Positions 1-9,041 are shown, numbered from the stretch's first letter. The stretch is 47,585 nt of DNA from an uncultured Acidimicrobiaceae bacterium (GCA_947258985.1 CAMYKI010000013.1:1-47585); one strand, 5' to 3'. Numbers and translations: made by a program. The notes: generated by a model from the sequence alone, not told the origin.

Positions 1-1668
1 GGGCAGCAGCCGCAGCAGCACCAGCGCCCCGGTGAACAGGAGCAGCACGGGGAAAACAACGGCGAGGGCATCGAGGCGCACCTCTCCGCCTGTGGTGTTG
101 ATAAACCCGCGCTGTACCAATTGGAAGAGAACGACGACCGACAAGGCAATCGCAAACAGGTCGAGGTTGTATCTCTGCCATACGGAGCTGCCCGACGGCC
201 GGGCGGCCAGCGATCGTAACTCGAGGATCGGCCGGCGGGCGAACGGAATGATGGCAAGACCCATCGCCAGGAATGTGACGATCGAGCCGCCGACTACGTA
301 GGGAGTGATCGAGGCGACCTGCGACACCTGCAGGGGTTCGCCGCCGGTGAGATCCGAAAGAGGCGGAATCCTGCCGGTGACGCCGACAAGCAATCTCGCG
401 ACGTACGGTGCCGCAATGGCAGCCACCGCGGCGACCACCGCCGATTGTGCAAGGTGAATGCCGGTTGTCTGCCAGGTGCTGGCTCCCCTCGTCTTGAGGA
501 GGGCGATCTCGGGCCCCTCCCTCTCCAGGGTCAATGCCGCCGTGTAGATGAGGAAGTAGATGGCACCGCCAACGACGAGAGCGAGAATTGCCAGGATGGG
601 GCCGCCGACGGTCACCGAGCGGACGTCGAACTCGTCCAGCAGCAACGGAAGGAACGAGTTGGCAGCGATCAATCCGCCACTGTCCTGGCTGGCCTTGGCG
701 CGGAAGTTCGCCAGAGCCCCTCTGACTTGCTCGACTTCCTCGAATTCGAGCGAATCCGGATCGAAGTCCATGATCCAGCGCTGCGTTACTGTGAGATCGG
801 TGAGACCACGGTTGCCGCGCAACCACGGATCGTTTACTGCGGCAATGCCGATGGGTTGGGTCCAAGCGTCAAAAGTGTCCAACGGCAGGTAGACCATCAG
901 CGCTGGATCATCGACTCCCCATATCTTGGCGCCCGCATCCGCAGGGGCAACTATCGCCGCCACTTCAACCAGCTCAAACACACTGGGCAACCCGGAGAAG
1001 GGCTTCAGGATGAATTGGTCCCCCACCTCGAGTTGCGCCAGCAGGGCGACGTCTGAGCCGACGGCAACCAGTAGCGGATCGGCGTCGTCCTCACGGATGC
1101 CCGGCTGGTTCTCAGGCCATTCGCCTTCGACTACCTCCAGATGGTCGGCGATGGTGGGGTTGGTGAAGATCCGCACTTGCAGAGCCTCAGGCGCCGGTGT
1201 CGGGTAGGGCGGATTGGGGATCTCCTGCGGTTCCTCGGTCGGGTCGAGTTGCGAGTTGGCCAGATCGATCTCTGCCTTCAGATCCTTCCATTCCTCACCG
1301 CGGGCGATCCAGTCAACGGCGCCCCCGGTTGGTATGACAAACATCTCCCGGCTCTGCAGCCGCTCGGTGATGGTTGGGTACCAACTGATGACCTCGGCCG
1401 CGTGTAGCTCAGAGATCAAATCGCGGTTGGCCTCTGCCTCCGCCGCGGTGTATGACGTCGTCTGGGTGACAGCGGTGAGGTCCACCTCTTCGGCAAGGGC
1501 ACTCTGCAGCGAGAACCGCAGATCCACGGCCTTGACCGAGTCCTGATACAACGGGACGACGACTAGCAAGGCGATTACGAGGGTGGCGCCGAGCAGCGAC
1601 CCGATGAGAATTCCGCGCTTTGCCCACAGACGGCGCGCTACAAGTCCCAGATAAGTGACGAGCTTCAC
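1..1668 (-). CDS. FtsX-like ABC transporter permease (3' end outside window)
   Basis: This frame is open from GTG at 1668 to the left edge, about 556 codons. It starts with a short basic stretch and one membrane helix (about residues 18-40). A long extracytoplasmic domain of about 310 residues follows. Further helices lie near residues 357-380, 400-423, 456-478, 500-517 and 530-556. The second helix is followed by LEREGPEIALLKTRGAS, the typical start of an FtsX domain (MacB/LolC-type permeases, which couple ATP hydrolysis to extraction or extrusion of lipids or lipoproteins rather than to classic import). The OppD-like ATPase gene lies 61 bp upstream on the same strand. A classic LolD-type partner is not visible. 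AAGGA nine bases before the GTG supports this start. The substrate is unknown. Confidence 0.85.
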   Translation of the reverse strand, partial: MKLVTYLGLVARRLWAKRGILIGSLLGATLVIALLVVVPLYQDSVKAVDLRFSLQSALAEEVDLTAVTQTTSYTAAEAEANRDLISELHAAEVISWYPTITERLQSREMFVIPTGGAVDWIARGEEWKDLKAEIDLANSQLDPTEEPQEIPNPPYPTPAPEALQVRIFTNPTIADHLEVVEGEWPENQPGIREDDADPLLVAVGSDVALLAQLEVGDQFILKPFSGLPSVFELVEVAAIVAPADAGAKIWGVDDPALMVYLPLDTFDAWTQPIGIAAVNDPWLRGNRGLTDLTVTQRWIMDFDPDSLEFEEVEQVRGALANFRAKASQDSGGLIAANSFLPLLLDEFDVRSVTVGGPILAILALVVGGAIYFLIYTAALTLEREGPEIALLKTRGASTWQTTGIHLAQSAVVAAVAAIAAPYVARLLVGVTGRIPPLSDLTGGEPLQVSQVASITPYVVGGSIVTFLAMGLAIIPFARRPILELRSLAARPSGSSVWQRYNLDLFAIALSVVVLFQLVQRGFINTTGGEVRLDALAVVFPVLLLFTGALVLLRLLP

Positions 1669-1729
1669 GTCGTGTTGTCCTTGCCTCCGGACAGTGTTTT
1701 CACTCTAATCGTCGGCACAGGCGTCGCAT

Positions 1730-2857
1730 CTACTCGGCTCCGCCAATCCCCTTCAACGTCAAGCTATCGGCTCTGAAGCACGCCACCGCGCTTCCTCCTG
1801 CCGTCACAGTTGCGGGCACGTCGGTGGCACACACGGGTTCTGCGTATCGGCACCGGGGCCGGAGCGCACACTCGGTCGCGGGGACATCGGTGATCTTCGG
1901 CACATCACCGTCGATCGGCTGCAAGCGACGAAGACCGGGGCGAGGGATGGACTGCAAAAGACCCTCGGTGTACGGATGCTGAGGCTGGTGGAAGACTTCC
2001 GCTGTCGGCCCCATCTCCACGATGCGCCCCCCGTACATCACAACTATGCGGTCGGCGAGAGCGGCAACCTGGGCGAGATCGTGTGTAACAAAGATCATCG
2101 CCATGCCGCGTTTGGCCTGCATGTCACGGATCAGACTCAGGATCGCCATCGCCACACCGGCATCGAGGCCGGTAAGCGGCTCATCGGCCACCAGCAGGCG
2201 CGGTCCCTTGACGAGTGCCGCGGCCAACATCGCCCGCTGCGCCTGCCCGCGGCTCAATTCACTGGGATAGGAAACGAACTTGGAAGCCTGGGGAAGACGA
2301 ACCTCGCCAAGTGCATCGATAACCCTGGATTCGATTTCGGCAATGGACAGATCCGTGTGCTCATCAAGGACCTCACCAGCCTGCTGACCGATGATCTCAA
2401 CGGGGTTCCATCCTCCGATGGCGTTCTGAAACATGACGCCCACTTCGGTACCCATGATGTGTCGCCAGTCATCGTCGAGAGACTCTTCCATGAAGCGTTC
2501 CCTCTTGCGGGGCTTGCGTCGGCGACGCTTCTCCGCCTTGATCTCAGCAAAGCGGGTAGGTCTGATCCTGGTTCCGTCAAACCAGACTGTGCCCCGGACC
2601 ACCTTCGCGCCGGCGCCCAGGAGTCCGAGGCTCCCCATAACGCCGAGGGTCTTGCCGCTCCCGGATTCACCCACAACGGCGAGAACCTCGCCCCGGTTGA
2701 CGGAAAACGTGACGTCGTGGACGGCCTCTACCCATCCGAACGCGAGGGCGGGGCCGTGGGGCTCGATCATGATGCCCTCTTCGGGACGGCCCCGGGCGGC
2801 TTCGACATCGTTCACGGCAACGCCGAGACCCTCGACCTCAAAGATTGGACGGGGCAA
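1730..2857 (-). CDS. OppD/DppD-like peptide ABC transporter ATP-binding protein
   Basis: The product, 375 residues, is a nucleotide-binding subunit of the oligopeptide/dipeptide importer class. It has Walker A GESGSGKT (about 63-70), a Q-loop MFQN, an unusual signature LSRGQ in place of LSGGQ, Walker B LLVADEP and the switch THD. The C-terminal oligopeptide extension keeps its cysteine pattern (CALRPRC...VCA). A charged, Arg/Lys-rich insert sits between Walker A and the Q-loop. The start is taken as TTG 2857 because AGGAGGT lies five bases upstream. This start lies inside the end of the EamA gene (20-bp overlap), which suggests translational coupling. A longer frame begins at 2908 but lacks that support. 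No Opp permease or binding protein is in the window, so its partner is unclear; the FtsX-like gene downstream is the only nearby permease. Confidence 0.85.
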   Translation of the reverse strand: MPRPIFEVEGLGVAVNDVEAARGRPEEGIMIEPHGPALAFGWVEAVHDVTFSVNRGEVLAVVGESGSGKTLGVMGSLGLLGAGAKVVRGTVWFDGTRIRPTRFAEIKAEKRRRRKPRKRERFMEESLDDDWRHIMGTEVGVMFQNAIGGWNPVEIIGQQAGEVLDEHTDLSIAEIESRVIDALGEVRLPQASKFVSYPSELSRGQAQRAMLAAALVKGPRLLVADEPLTGLDAGVAMAILSLIRDMQAKRGMAMIFVTHDLAQVAALADRIVVMYGGRIVEMGPTAEVFHQPQHPYTEGLLQSIPRPGLRRLQPIDGDVPKITDVPATECALRPRCRYAEPVCATDVPATVTAGGSAVACFRADSLTLKGIGGAE

Positions 2858-3728
2858 CCAGCACCTCCTCGGCACTCGCGTCTCGGGCAGCCACGAGGCC
2901 ACCGGCAATAACCATACCGATCCCGAACCACTGCAGACCGTCGGGTATCTCGTCGAGGAAGACGGCGGCGAGCAAGACCGCTGATATCGGCTCTATGTGA
3001 AGCAGCACACTCACCGCGGCCACGGATAGTTCCCGGATGGCCGTCCAGATGATGAGGAAGCTGAAACCGGTGAGCACGACACCAAGGACCAGAATCGGAA
3101 CCGGATGGGCGATGGTCTGCTTGACGGCACCAGGCAGCCACGGCGACAGGACGATGGCGGCGGTCACGAGCTCACCGGTAGTCACAACCAGCGGCCCCAC
3201 TTCATCGACGGCGGCCTTCGACACGAGCATCAGAAGAGCGATCGCCGCAGCGGAAACCAACGCAAGAATGACACCACCAACCGTGGATCCCCCGGAGATT
3301 GTCTCCTCCCCGCCTTCCCTGACTACCACCAAGACCAATCCCAGGAATGCGGTTCCCAGTGCGATGTAGATCGTCCTCGGCACCGTCTCTCCGAGCAACC
3401 GCGGCGCCAGGACAGCGGCCGCAACCGGACCCAGGTATACGACGGCCAAGGCCACGGCGACCGTCGTCATCTTGAGAGCCCAGAAGAAGGTCGCCCAATG
3501 AATTGCCAGCAACACCCCGGCAACGACTATCTGGACCCGATGGCTCGAGGGAAGCCGAAGCTGTCGCTTTGCGGCAAGCAAGGTGAGCAAAGTGAGGGCC
3601 CCCAGCCATACCCTCGCAGCAACGAGATCCTGCCACGGGATGTCCTCACGGACGATGAGCGGAATGGCACCCAGACCGACGGCGAGCACCACCAGCGAAA
3701 CCAGCGCCAAAGTTCGACCACTCAACAT
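2838..3728 (-). CDS. EamA/DMT-family transporter
   Basis: The product, 296 residues, is almost entirely hydrophobic, with about ten predicted helices in two similar halves, as expected for two EamA domains of the drug/metabolite transporter superfamily. Such proteins export amino acids, nucleosides or other small metabolites; the substrate cannot be told from sequence. The second half contains the typical run around FSFLIIWTAIREL and ends in a short charged tail. The gene appears to head a short minus-strand operon with the OppD-like ATPase, whose start overlaps its end. No strong ribosome site is visible before ATG 3728. Confidence 0.9.
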   Translation of the reverse strand: MLSGRTLALVSLVVLAVGLGAIPLIVREDIPWQDLVAARVWLGALTLLTLLAAKRQLRLPSSHRVQIVVAGVLLAIHWATFFWALKMTTVAVALAVVYLGPVAAAVLAPRLLGETVPRTIYIALGTAFLGLVLVVVREGGEETISGGSTVGGVILALVSAAAIALLMLVSKAAVDEVGPLVVTTGELVTAAIVLSPWLPGAVKQTIAHPVPILVLGVVLTGFSFLIIWTAIRELSVAAVSVLLHIEPISAVLLAAVFLDEIPDGLQWFGIGMVIAGGLVAARDASAEEVLVAPSNL

Positions 3729-3952
3729 AGATTCAGCCTAGGGCCGCAAACGGTCCATCTCGAAGGGCTCGAAAGGGCAACGGACTAGTCAATAGGCGGG
3801 TGGCACGTTTGGTCCTATTGATTTCCACGGCTTGTGCCGACATAGAAAGAACATAACCCAGGGCGGTAGTTCCACTCCACCGGAACACCCAACGGAGGTC
3901 CCCTTCCCTCCGACCCCTCCTCAGAGCGGCCGTCCGGGGTATTGCGCAGGAG

Positions 3953-3975
3953 CAGCCCCCTCCATGAGGGGGCTG
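3953..3975. terminator. 10-bp hairpin, probable terminator of the ROK gene
   Basis: CAGCCCCCTC at 3953-3962 pairs perfectly with GAGGGGGCTG at 3966-3975 around a 3-nt loop. It lies about 20 bp past the ROK stop codon. It has no clear T-run on the minus strand, so it would be a U-poor terminator. The rest of the 3729-3994 gap shows no supportable gene. Confidence 0.6.
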
Positions 3976-3994
3976 TTCTCTCGTTGGCCATCGG

Positions 3995-5128
3995 TCAGCC
4001 CCAGACGACGCCGAGTTCGCCACTCAAGACCATCCCGCCTGCTCCCAGCAGTACCGCCGAATGGGCGAGGCGCGTCGCCTCGATGGCGGGCGACCAGCCG
4101 AGGCAGTCGGCGACGGCGTCTGCAAGCAAACCGGGAACAATCGGCCATTCGGCGAGCAACCCACCCACCACGACCTTGTCCGGATCGAGTGCAACGATTA
4201 TCGGTGCCAACACCGTGCCGACCGCTGTTGCCGCCTGGTCCAACTTGGGCACCGTTTCAGCGGAGAGCCCACGTCGTGCTTCAGACCCAAGATCGGCGTA
4301 CTCGGGCCCGAGTACCTCGGCCACGGACGTGACCGTTCCGAGACAACCGACACGACCGCAAACGCATTTGAGATCCGAACCGGGAACTGTGACGTGCGTG
4401 AGATCACCGCCGCGCCTACCGGTGCGATGAACCCGCCCGGATGCCACTATGCCGACCGAGACCCGATTGTCGACCTTCACATAGATCAGATCCGAGTCGG
4501 GTTCCGACCCGCCCCTGCCGAACTCCGCAATGGCCGCTGCCTCGGCATCACCGGCGACATAAGTGGGGAGTCCGTAGACGTCCTCCATCTCTTCACTCAG
4601 TCCAAGACCATCCCAATGGAGATAATCCGATGCCACGACACGACCTGTGGCGTCGACTACCCCGGGTACTCCAATCCCAACGCCAAGAGCGGGGGCGCTG
4701 GCCTTGCCGACGAGTTCGGCAACAAGACGATGGATCTCCTCGATCGCCTCTCTCCCGGTGGGAGCCAACGCCTTTCCATGGCCGTCGGCGACGACCCTGC
4801 CTCGTAGATCGAGAAGAGCCGCTTCGAAGGGGCGAACGCCCAGATCGACCGCGACAGCGAACCGACCGCCGGGATCAAGTTCGATGAGTGTCGGCGGCTT
4901 CCCACCGGTCGAGCTGCCCTGGCCCGTCTCGGCAACGAGGCCCTCCCCCAACAGCGTCCCGACTATCTCGGAAACCGTGGCCTTGCCAAGCCCCGTCGAT
5001 CGCGAGAGATCTGCACGGCTGACGGGGCCATCGTCGAATATCGCCTGCAGAACGAATCGCCGATTGCTGAGCCGCGTCGATTCGTGCTCAGTTTTGAGGT
5101 GCGGACGCAAACCACCGGCTCGCGGCAT
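3995..5128 (-). CDS. ROK-family transcriptional repressor
   Basis: The product, 377 residues, is NagC/XylR/Mlc-like. An N-terminal winged helix-turn-helix (about 10-75, with VSRADLSRSTGLGKATVSEIV) is followed by an actin-fold ROK sugar-sensing domain. The zinc motif is CVCGRVGC (about 255-262) with an upstream histidine near 245, but the Glu that usually follows the last Cys is Gly. The kinase-type phosphate motif is degenerate (DLGVRPFEA), so this is a regulator and not a sugar kinase. ATG 5128 is chosen because GAGGAG lies five bases upstream; an in-frame ATG at 5149 falls inside a hairpin and has no ribosome site. It sits downstream of a sugar-ABC ATPase, a likely but unproven target. Confidence 0.88.
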   Translation of the reverse strand: MPRAGGLRPHLKTEHESTRLSNRRFVLQAIFDDGPVSRADLSRSTGLGKATVSEIVGTLLGEGLVAETGQGSSTGGKPPTLIELDPGGRFAVAVDLGVRPFEAALLDLRGRVVADGHGKALAPTGREAIEEIHRLVAELVGKASAPALGVGIGVPGVVDATGRVVASDYLHWDGLGLSEEMEDVYGLPTYVAGDAEAAAIAEFGRGGSEPDSDLIYVKVDNRVSVGIVASGRVHRTGRRGGDLTHVTVPGSDLKCVCGRVGCLGTVTSVAEVLGPEYADLGSEARRGLSAETVPKLDQAATAVGTVLAPIIVALDPDKVVVGGLLAEWPIVPGLLADAVADCLGWSPAIEATRLAHSAVLLGAGGMVLSGELGVVWG

Positions 5129-5145
5129 CGCATCTCCTCTCAATA

Positions 5146-5177
5146 GCAAACGGCGCCCTAAAAGGGGCGCCGTTTGC
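5146..5177. terminator. 13-bp perfect hairpin between sugar-ABC ATPase and ROK gene
   Basis: Arms 5146-5158 and 5165-5177 pair perfectly around the loop TAAAAG. The hairpin begins 14 bp past the ATPase stop at 5191 and ends 18 bp before the chosen ROK start at 5128. It is probably a terminator or attenuator that lowers read-through into the repressor gene. Confidence 0.7.
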
Positions 5178-5190
5178 GTGGTTGGTTCGA

Positions 5191-6402
5191 CTACTCCTTG
5201 GCGCCGACCCGCAGACCGGTTGCAGGGTCGAAGAAGTGCAACTTCGTAGTATCCACAGTGACGGTCAACTGCTGTCCGAGCGAAACTGGTACATCCGAGG
5301 TCACCCGGGCGGTGAACTTGGTCGTATCGCCAAGTGACGATACATCGGCACCGGTATCGGCAAGAAGCTCCTCGATGTCCGGTGTGACCACCGGCGGTGC
5401 TTGGATTTCGAAGTGCACAAAAGTCTCGTACCCAAGCATCTCAGCAACCGTGACGGTTGATGTAATCGTGCGGTCCGGAGCCGGGCCCGTGATGGATTCG
5501 GCTTCGAAGTTGCCGGGCCTGATGCCCATGACAAGCTGCTCGCCAAGACGATTAGCAATACCCGGGTGACGCTCGACTGCGACCGGGTCAACCAGCAACC
5601 GCGTATCGGCGAACTTCGCGTACAGGCCGGTTGCCTCCTGCTCCAGAATGACGTTGACCATGTTCATGGCAGGGCTTCCAATGAAACCGGCGACAAACAT
5701 GTTGACAGGGTTCGAGTACAGCTCCCCGGGAGAAGCAACTTGCGAGAGATTGTCGGGACGGGCGGCAGTCACCGGCTTGAGCACTGCAACACGGTGCCCG
5801 AGAGTCATCGCCTCGATCTGATCGTGGGTCACGTACACGGTGGTTGTCTTCAGGCGGTGGTGAAGCTCGCTGAGCTCAGTGCGCATCTGGACACGGAGCT
5901 TCGCATCGAGATTGGACAGCGGCTCGTCCATAAGGAAGGCCTTTGGCTCACGCACGATGGCGCGACCCATGGCAACACGCTGCCTCTGACCACCGGAGAG
6001 AGCCTTCGGCTTGCGCTCGAGGAACTCGGTTATCTCGAGGACAGCGGCGGCTTCCTTCACCCGACGATCGATATCGGCCTTGTCCATCTTGCGGAGCTTG
6101 AGACCAAACGCCATGTTGTCGTATACCGTCATGTGCGGGTATAAGGCGTAGTTCTGGAAGACCATGGCGATATCGCGATCCTTGGGCTGAACATCGTTCA
6201 CCAGCGTCTCGCCGATGTACATCTCACCCTCGCTGATCTCTTCGAGACCCGCGATCATGCGCAGGATCGTTGACTTACCGCATCCGGACGGGCCGACGAG
6301 TACAAGAAACTCGCCGTCTTCGATCTCGAGATCCACGTCGCCAACGGCTCGGGTGCCGTCGGGATAGATCTTCCCAAGACCGGTCATCGAAATATTTGCC
6401 AT
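5191..6402 (-). CDS. Sugar ABC transporter ATP-binding protein, UgpC/MsiK type
   Basis: The product, 403 residues, has the MalK/UgpC layout: an ATPase domain followed by a C-terminal TOBE/MalK regulatory domain. Walker A GPSGCGKST is at 37-45, Q-loop VFQNYALYPH near 81-90, signature LSGGQRQRVAMGRA from 135, and Walker B FLMDEPLSNLD from 156. ATG 6402 (MANISMTGLG) fits the family start and has GAGGGG just upstream; the longer frame to 6585 adds a non-homologous leader. No permease or binding-protein gene is adjacent. In actinobacteria one such ATPase (MsiK) can serve several carbohydrate importers, and this orphan position fits that role. Regulation by the neighbouring ROK protein is possible. 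Confidence 0.92.
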   Translation of the reverse strand: MANISMTGLGKIYPDGTRAVGDVDLEIEDGEFLVLVGPSGCGKSTILRMIAGLEEISEGEMYIGETLVNDVQPKDRDIAMVFQNYALYPHMTVYDNMAFGLKLRKMDKADIDRRVKEAAAVLEITEFLERKPKALSGGQRQRVAMGRAIVREPKAFLMDEPLSNLDAKLRVQMRTELSELHHRLKTTTVYVTHDQIEAMTLGHRVAVLKPVTAARPDNLSQVASPGELYSNPVNMFVAGFIGSPAMNMVNVILEQEATGLYAKFADTRLLVDPVAVERHPGIANRLGEQLVMGIRPGNFEAESITGPAPDRTITSTVTVAEMLGYETFVHFEIQAPPVVTPDIEELLADTGADVSSLGDTTKFTARVTSDVPVSLGQQLTVTVDTTKLHFFDPATGLRVGAKE

Positions 6403-6486
6403 AGCCCCTCTCTTTGTGGCTTTGATCGGGACCCATACTAAGTCCATCCGGCGGAGAATGCGAACCACATTCGGGCGGTAAAGGGA

Positions 6487-6501
6487 CCAATGACACATTG
6501 G
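6487..6501. promoter_or_regulatory. Inverted repeat in a divergent promoter region
   Basis: CCAATG-ACA-CATTGG is a perfect 6-bp inverted repeat in the 130-bp gap between the divergent sugar-ABC ATPase and amidohydrolase genes. Its size and position suit a repressor operator. The cognate regulator is unknown; the ROK protein is one candidate. Confidence 0.4.
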
Positions 6502-6532
6502 GTAAGCACGCCGCCGCCGATATCGTCGAAAC

Positions 6533-7381
6533 ATGAGCTTCCGCTTCTTCGACTGCCACACCCATCTGTTCCCCGCGGATCGCATGGGAGGCCTGATGCG
6601 GTGGATTCACCGGGCCGTACTCAACTTCGAGGTGCCTGTCGACATCACCGCCGACCAGGCCGTCGCCGATCTACGCAACGCAGGCGCCGCACGTTGGGCC
6701 AATCTGCTCTTCCCCATCGGACCTGGCGAGGCGCCGGGTCTCCATGCTTGGGGACGGGTTTTGGCAGATCGGGTTCCGGAGATCACTCCATTCGGTGGCG
6801 TTCACGCCGAGGATCCCGATCCCCTCGCCGTGGTTCAGGAGGCGGTCGAGGAATTCGGGATGGCCGGCCTCAAGTTCCACCCGATGGTCCAGAGGTTCGA
6901 TCCGTGGGACCCACGATTGGCGGGGGTTCTGACTTATCTCAACGACTCCGGACTACCCATCTACGTCCACACGGGATACGACGAGTGGTACGGCCACGAC
7001 TACGACCGCGACGGGATGGAGGAGATGCTGGGGCGTTACCCGAGCCTGCCGGTCGTCCTTGCACACGTGGGCTTTCCCGACCTCGAATGGGGCTTCTCCC
7101 TGGCGGACCGTTTTGCGCAAGTCTGGCTCGACATGACGAACGTCCCGGGATCGTTGCTCCACATGGACGTGCCCGAGGGTCTGCTGACGGTGCTGCATTC
7201 GGGTCTCGAAAGCCATCGTGATCGTACGTTGATGGGCACCGATTACCCGGCAGGCATGGGCCGGCTCGACCAGATTCTCGGCCAGTTTCGGTCGGTTGGT
7301 ATCGACGACGCCACTCTCGAACACGTCATGGTGAAGAGCACGGGGGAGTTCTTCGATAGATTCGGACGACCGCGGCCTTAG
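6533..7381 (+). CDS. Amidohydrolase-family metal-dependent hydrolase (Amidohydro_2 type)
   Basis: The product, 282 residues, is a TIM-barrel hydrolase of the family that includes decarboxylases and lactonases. The N-terminal metal-binding motif is CHTHL (HxH at 9 and 11). Further markers are GLKFHP (possible bridging Lys), YVHTG, VLAHVG (metal His residues) and the late GTDYP (catalytic or metal Asp). It is transcribed away from the MsiK-like gene and runs into the convergent MOSC gene with a 4-bp overlap. No ribosome site is evident before ATG 6533, so initiation may be leaderless. The substrate is unknown. Confidence 0.85.
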   Translation: MSFRFFDCHTHLFPADRMGGLMRWIHRAVLNFEVPVDITADQAVADLRNAGAARWANLLFPIGPGEAPGLHAWGRVLADRVPEITPFGGVHAEDPDPLAVVQEAVEEFGMAGLKFHPMVQRFDPWDPRLAGVLTYLNDSGLPIYVHTGYDEWYGHDYDRDGMEEMLGRYPSLPVVLAHVGFPDLEWGFSLADRFAQVWLDMTNVPGSLLHMDVPEGLLTVLHSGLESHRDRTLMGTDYPAGMGRLDQILGQFRSVGIDDATLEHVMVKSTGEFFDRFGRPRP

Positions 7382-8034
7382 CTCTCCGAACGCCTCTGCA
7401 GCCGACGCTCGTAATCGGCGCGGGCTCTTTCGGCAATCGGTGCCGCCAGCAAGCGCTGCCAGACGGTGGGATCGGCATCCGTTTCATGTGCCAGGTCGAA
7501 CATCTCATTCACCGAAGCATCCCAATCAGAGGGCGTCTTCGACACCGCGGCACCAGTCGACACGATGCCGGAGCGGAGCACTCGCGCATAAAAGCCGGGG
7601 CGACGTGCGGCCCGAAACAGCTTTGGGAAACCGGGATCGTTCATGACCGCGCCGAAGGTCGAGCAAGGAATACGGGGCGCAGTCGTCTCCAAGACAACGT
7701 CACCAATCTGCCATAGATCTCCAACCATCGGCTCGCGGTTGCCGAAGGAGGACAAGGTCAGGTTCTCCCCAAATCGGCCCGGTGGCAGCCGCACATCCAA
7801 CTGGCTCTCCCACCAGGAGTAGTCCTCGTCGCTGTAGACATAAACCGCTTGATCCGGGCCTCCATGGTTCTTGGCGTCGGCGATGAAATCGCCGACCAGG
7901 CCTAGCTCCTCGATGGGGGCATTGGCGACCGGTTCTTTCCTGATTCCCGTAGTGGCCTGCCTTCCTGCCACCAGCACCGGCCGCGGGGAACCAACTTGAA
8001 TCGACACCAATCTCACTGTCTCACTCGTACTCAT
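7378..8034 (-). CDS. MOSC-domain protein, YiiM-like
   Basis: The product, 218 residues, has the MOSC hallmarks GGPDQAVYVYS, GRFGENLT and a late PCSTF segment with the conserved cysteine. YiiM-type MOSC proteins are molybdenum-cofactor-binding enzymes that reduce N-hydroxylated compounds, or related sulfur carriers; the exact role here is unknown. The first codons overlap the stop of the upstream LacI-type gene (ATGA), so the two are translationally coupled. The 3' end overlaps the convergent amidohydrolase by 4 bp. Confidence 0.85.
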   Translation of the reverse strand: MSTSETVRLVSIQVGSPRPVLVAGRQATTGIRKEPVANAPIEELGLVGDFIADAKNHGGPDQAVYVYSDEDYSWWESQLDVRLPPGRFGENLTLSSFGNREPMVGDLWQIGDVVLETTAPRIPCSTFGAVMNDPGFPKLFRAARRPGFYARVLRSGIVSTGAAVSKTPSDWDASVNEMFDLAHETDADPTVWQRLLAAPIAERARADYERRLQRRSES

Positions 8035-9041
8035 GAAGTTCCTCCTGGAACCGAGGTTGAAGTGCGCGCCACTAGTTCGACGGGCATCTCGATGTGCTCG
8101 GAACTACTTGCCGAGCCCTCCATGACGTCCAGAAGCATGCGGGCGCCGCGAGCCCCGGACTCATAGAGCGGCTGCCTGACCGTGGAGAGCCCGAGATGCT
8201 GAGCAATCTCGAGGTCATCAAAACCGACTACGGAGAGATCCTCGGGAACCCGAATGCCGCGAGCTCGCGCCGCCTGAGCCACGATCATGGCGTGGTAGTC
8301 GGCAGAGGCCACCACAGCCGAAGGGGGGACGTCGAGGTCGAGTAAATCGTTGGTGGCGTCGAGGGTCACGAGATGCTCATGCAGGCCCGTCTTGATGTAG
8401 CCGTCGGAAACGCTCAGACCGGCTGCTGACATCGCCTCGAGATATCCGGAGCGACGCTTCTCGGTTGGGCGGAACCCGATGAAATCCTCCCAGTCGCCGA
8501 CAAAGGCAATTCGCTCGTGACCGAGTTCGATGAGGTGCTCCGTTGCCATCTTCCCGCCGAGCTCGTCATCGATATACAGACTGGGAAGACCGTCGACCCG
8601 GCCATCGATAATCACGACCGGGACTGAATCCCCCGCAAGCGCCTTGACATACTCATCGTCCGGCTTGACCGAGACGAGGAGGCCTCCGGCGCACCGGTCG
8701 GGGCGGAGCAGGTCGCGTACTTGCACGCCGTAGTCGTCGACGTCGTTCACGTCGTGGAGGATCACGTCGAAACCGGCAGCAGAAGCAACATCCAGGATTC
8801 CCCGCAGTCGATGGAGGGCCGAGGACGTCGTCATTCGCTGCACCACGGCAGCAAGGACTCTGGTCGTGCCGACCGACAGACTGCGTCCGAGAGAGCTGGG
8901 GCGGTAGTCCATCTCCTTGATGACGGTCTGCACCCGGGCACGCGTTCGATCGCTCACGAGCGGGCTCTCGTTGAGAACTCGCGACACGGTTCCCACACCG
9001 ACACCCGCTCGGTGGGCAACATCGGCAATGGTTGGCGGCAC
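8031..9041 (-). CDS. LacI-family transcriptional regulator (second LacI)
   Basis: The product, 336 residues, starts with a LacI helix-turn-helix (TIADVAHRAGVGVGTVSRVL, about 4-23) and a hinge (YRPSSLGRSL), then a periplasmic-binding-protein-like sensor domain. The start is GTG 9041 with GGGGGT upstream. The gene is followed by, and overlaps, the MOSC gene. Its recognition helix (GVGVGTVSRV) differs from that of the LacI protein at 17344-18354, so it should read a different operator. I found no copy of TGGAACGTTCCA near it. Its ligand is probably a sugar by family. Confidence 0.92.
   Translation of the reverse strand: MPPTIADVAHRAGVGVGTVSRVLNESPLVSDRTRARVQTVIKEMDYRPSSLGRSLSVGTTRVLAAVVQRMTTSSALHRLRGILDVASAAGFDVILHDVNDVDDYGVQVRDLLRPDRCAGGLLVSVKPDDEYVKALAGDSVPVVIIDGRVDGLPSLYIDDELGGKMATEHLIELGHERIAFVGDWEDFIGFRPTEKRRSGYLEAMSAAGLSVSDGYIKTGLHEHLVTLDATNDLLDLDVPPSAVVASADYHAMIVAQAARARGIRVPEDLSVVGFDDLEIAQHLGLSTVRQPLYESGARGARMLLDVMEGSASSSEHIEMPVELVARTSTSVPGGTS

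Noticed and set aside
1976-2911. 311-codon plus-strand open frame
   Set aside because: It is antisense to the OppD-like ATPase, which has full ABC motifs; the plus frame has no recognisable domain.
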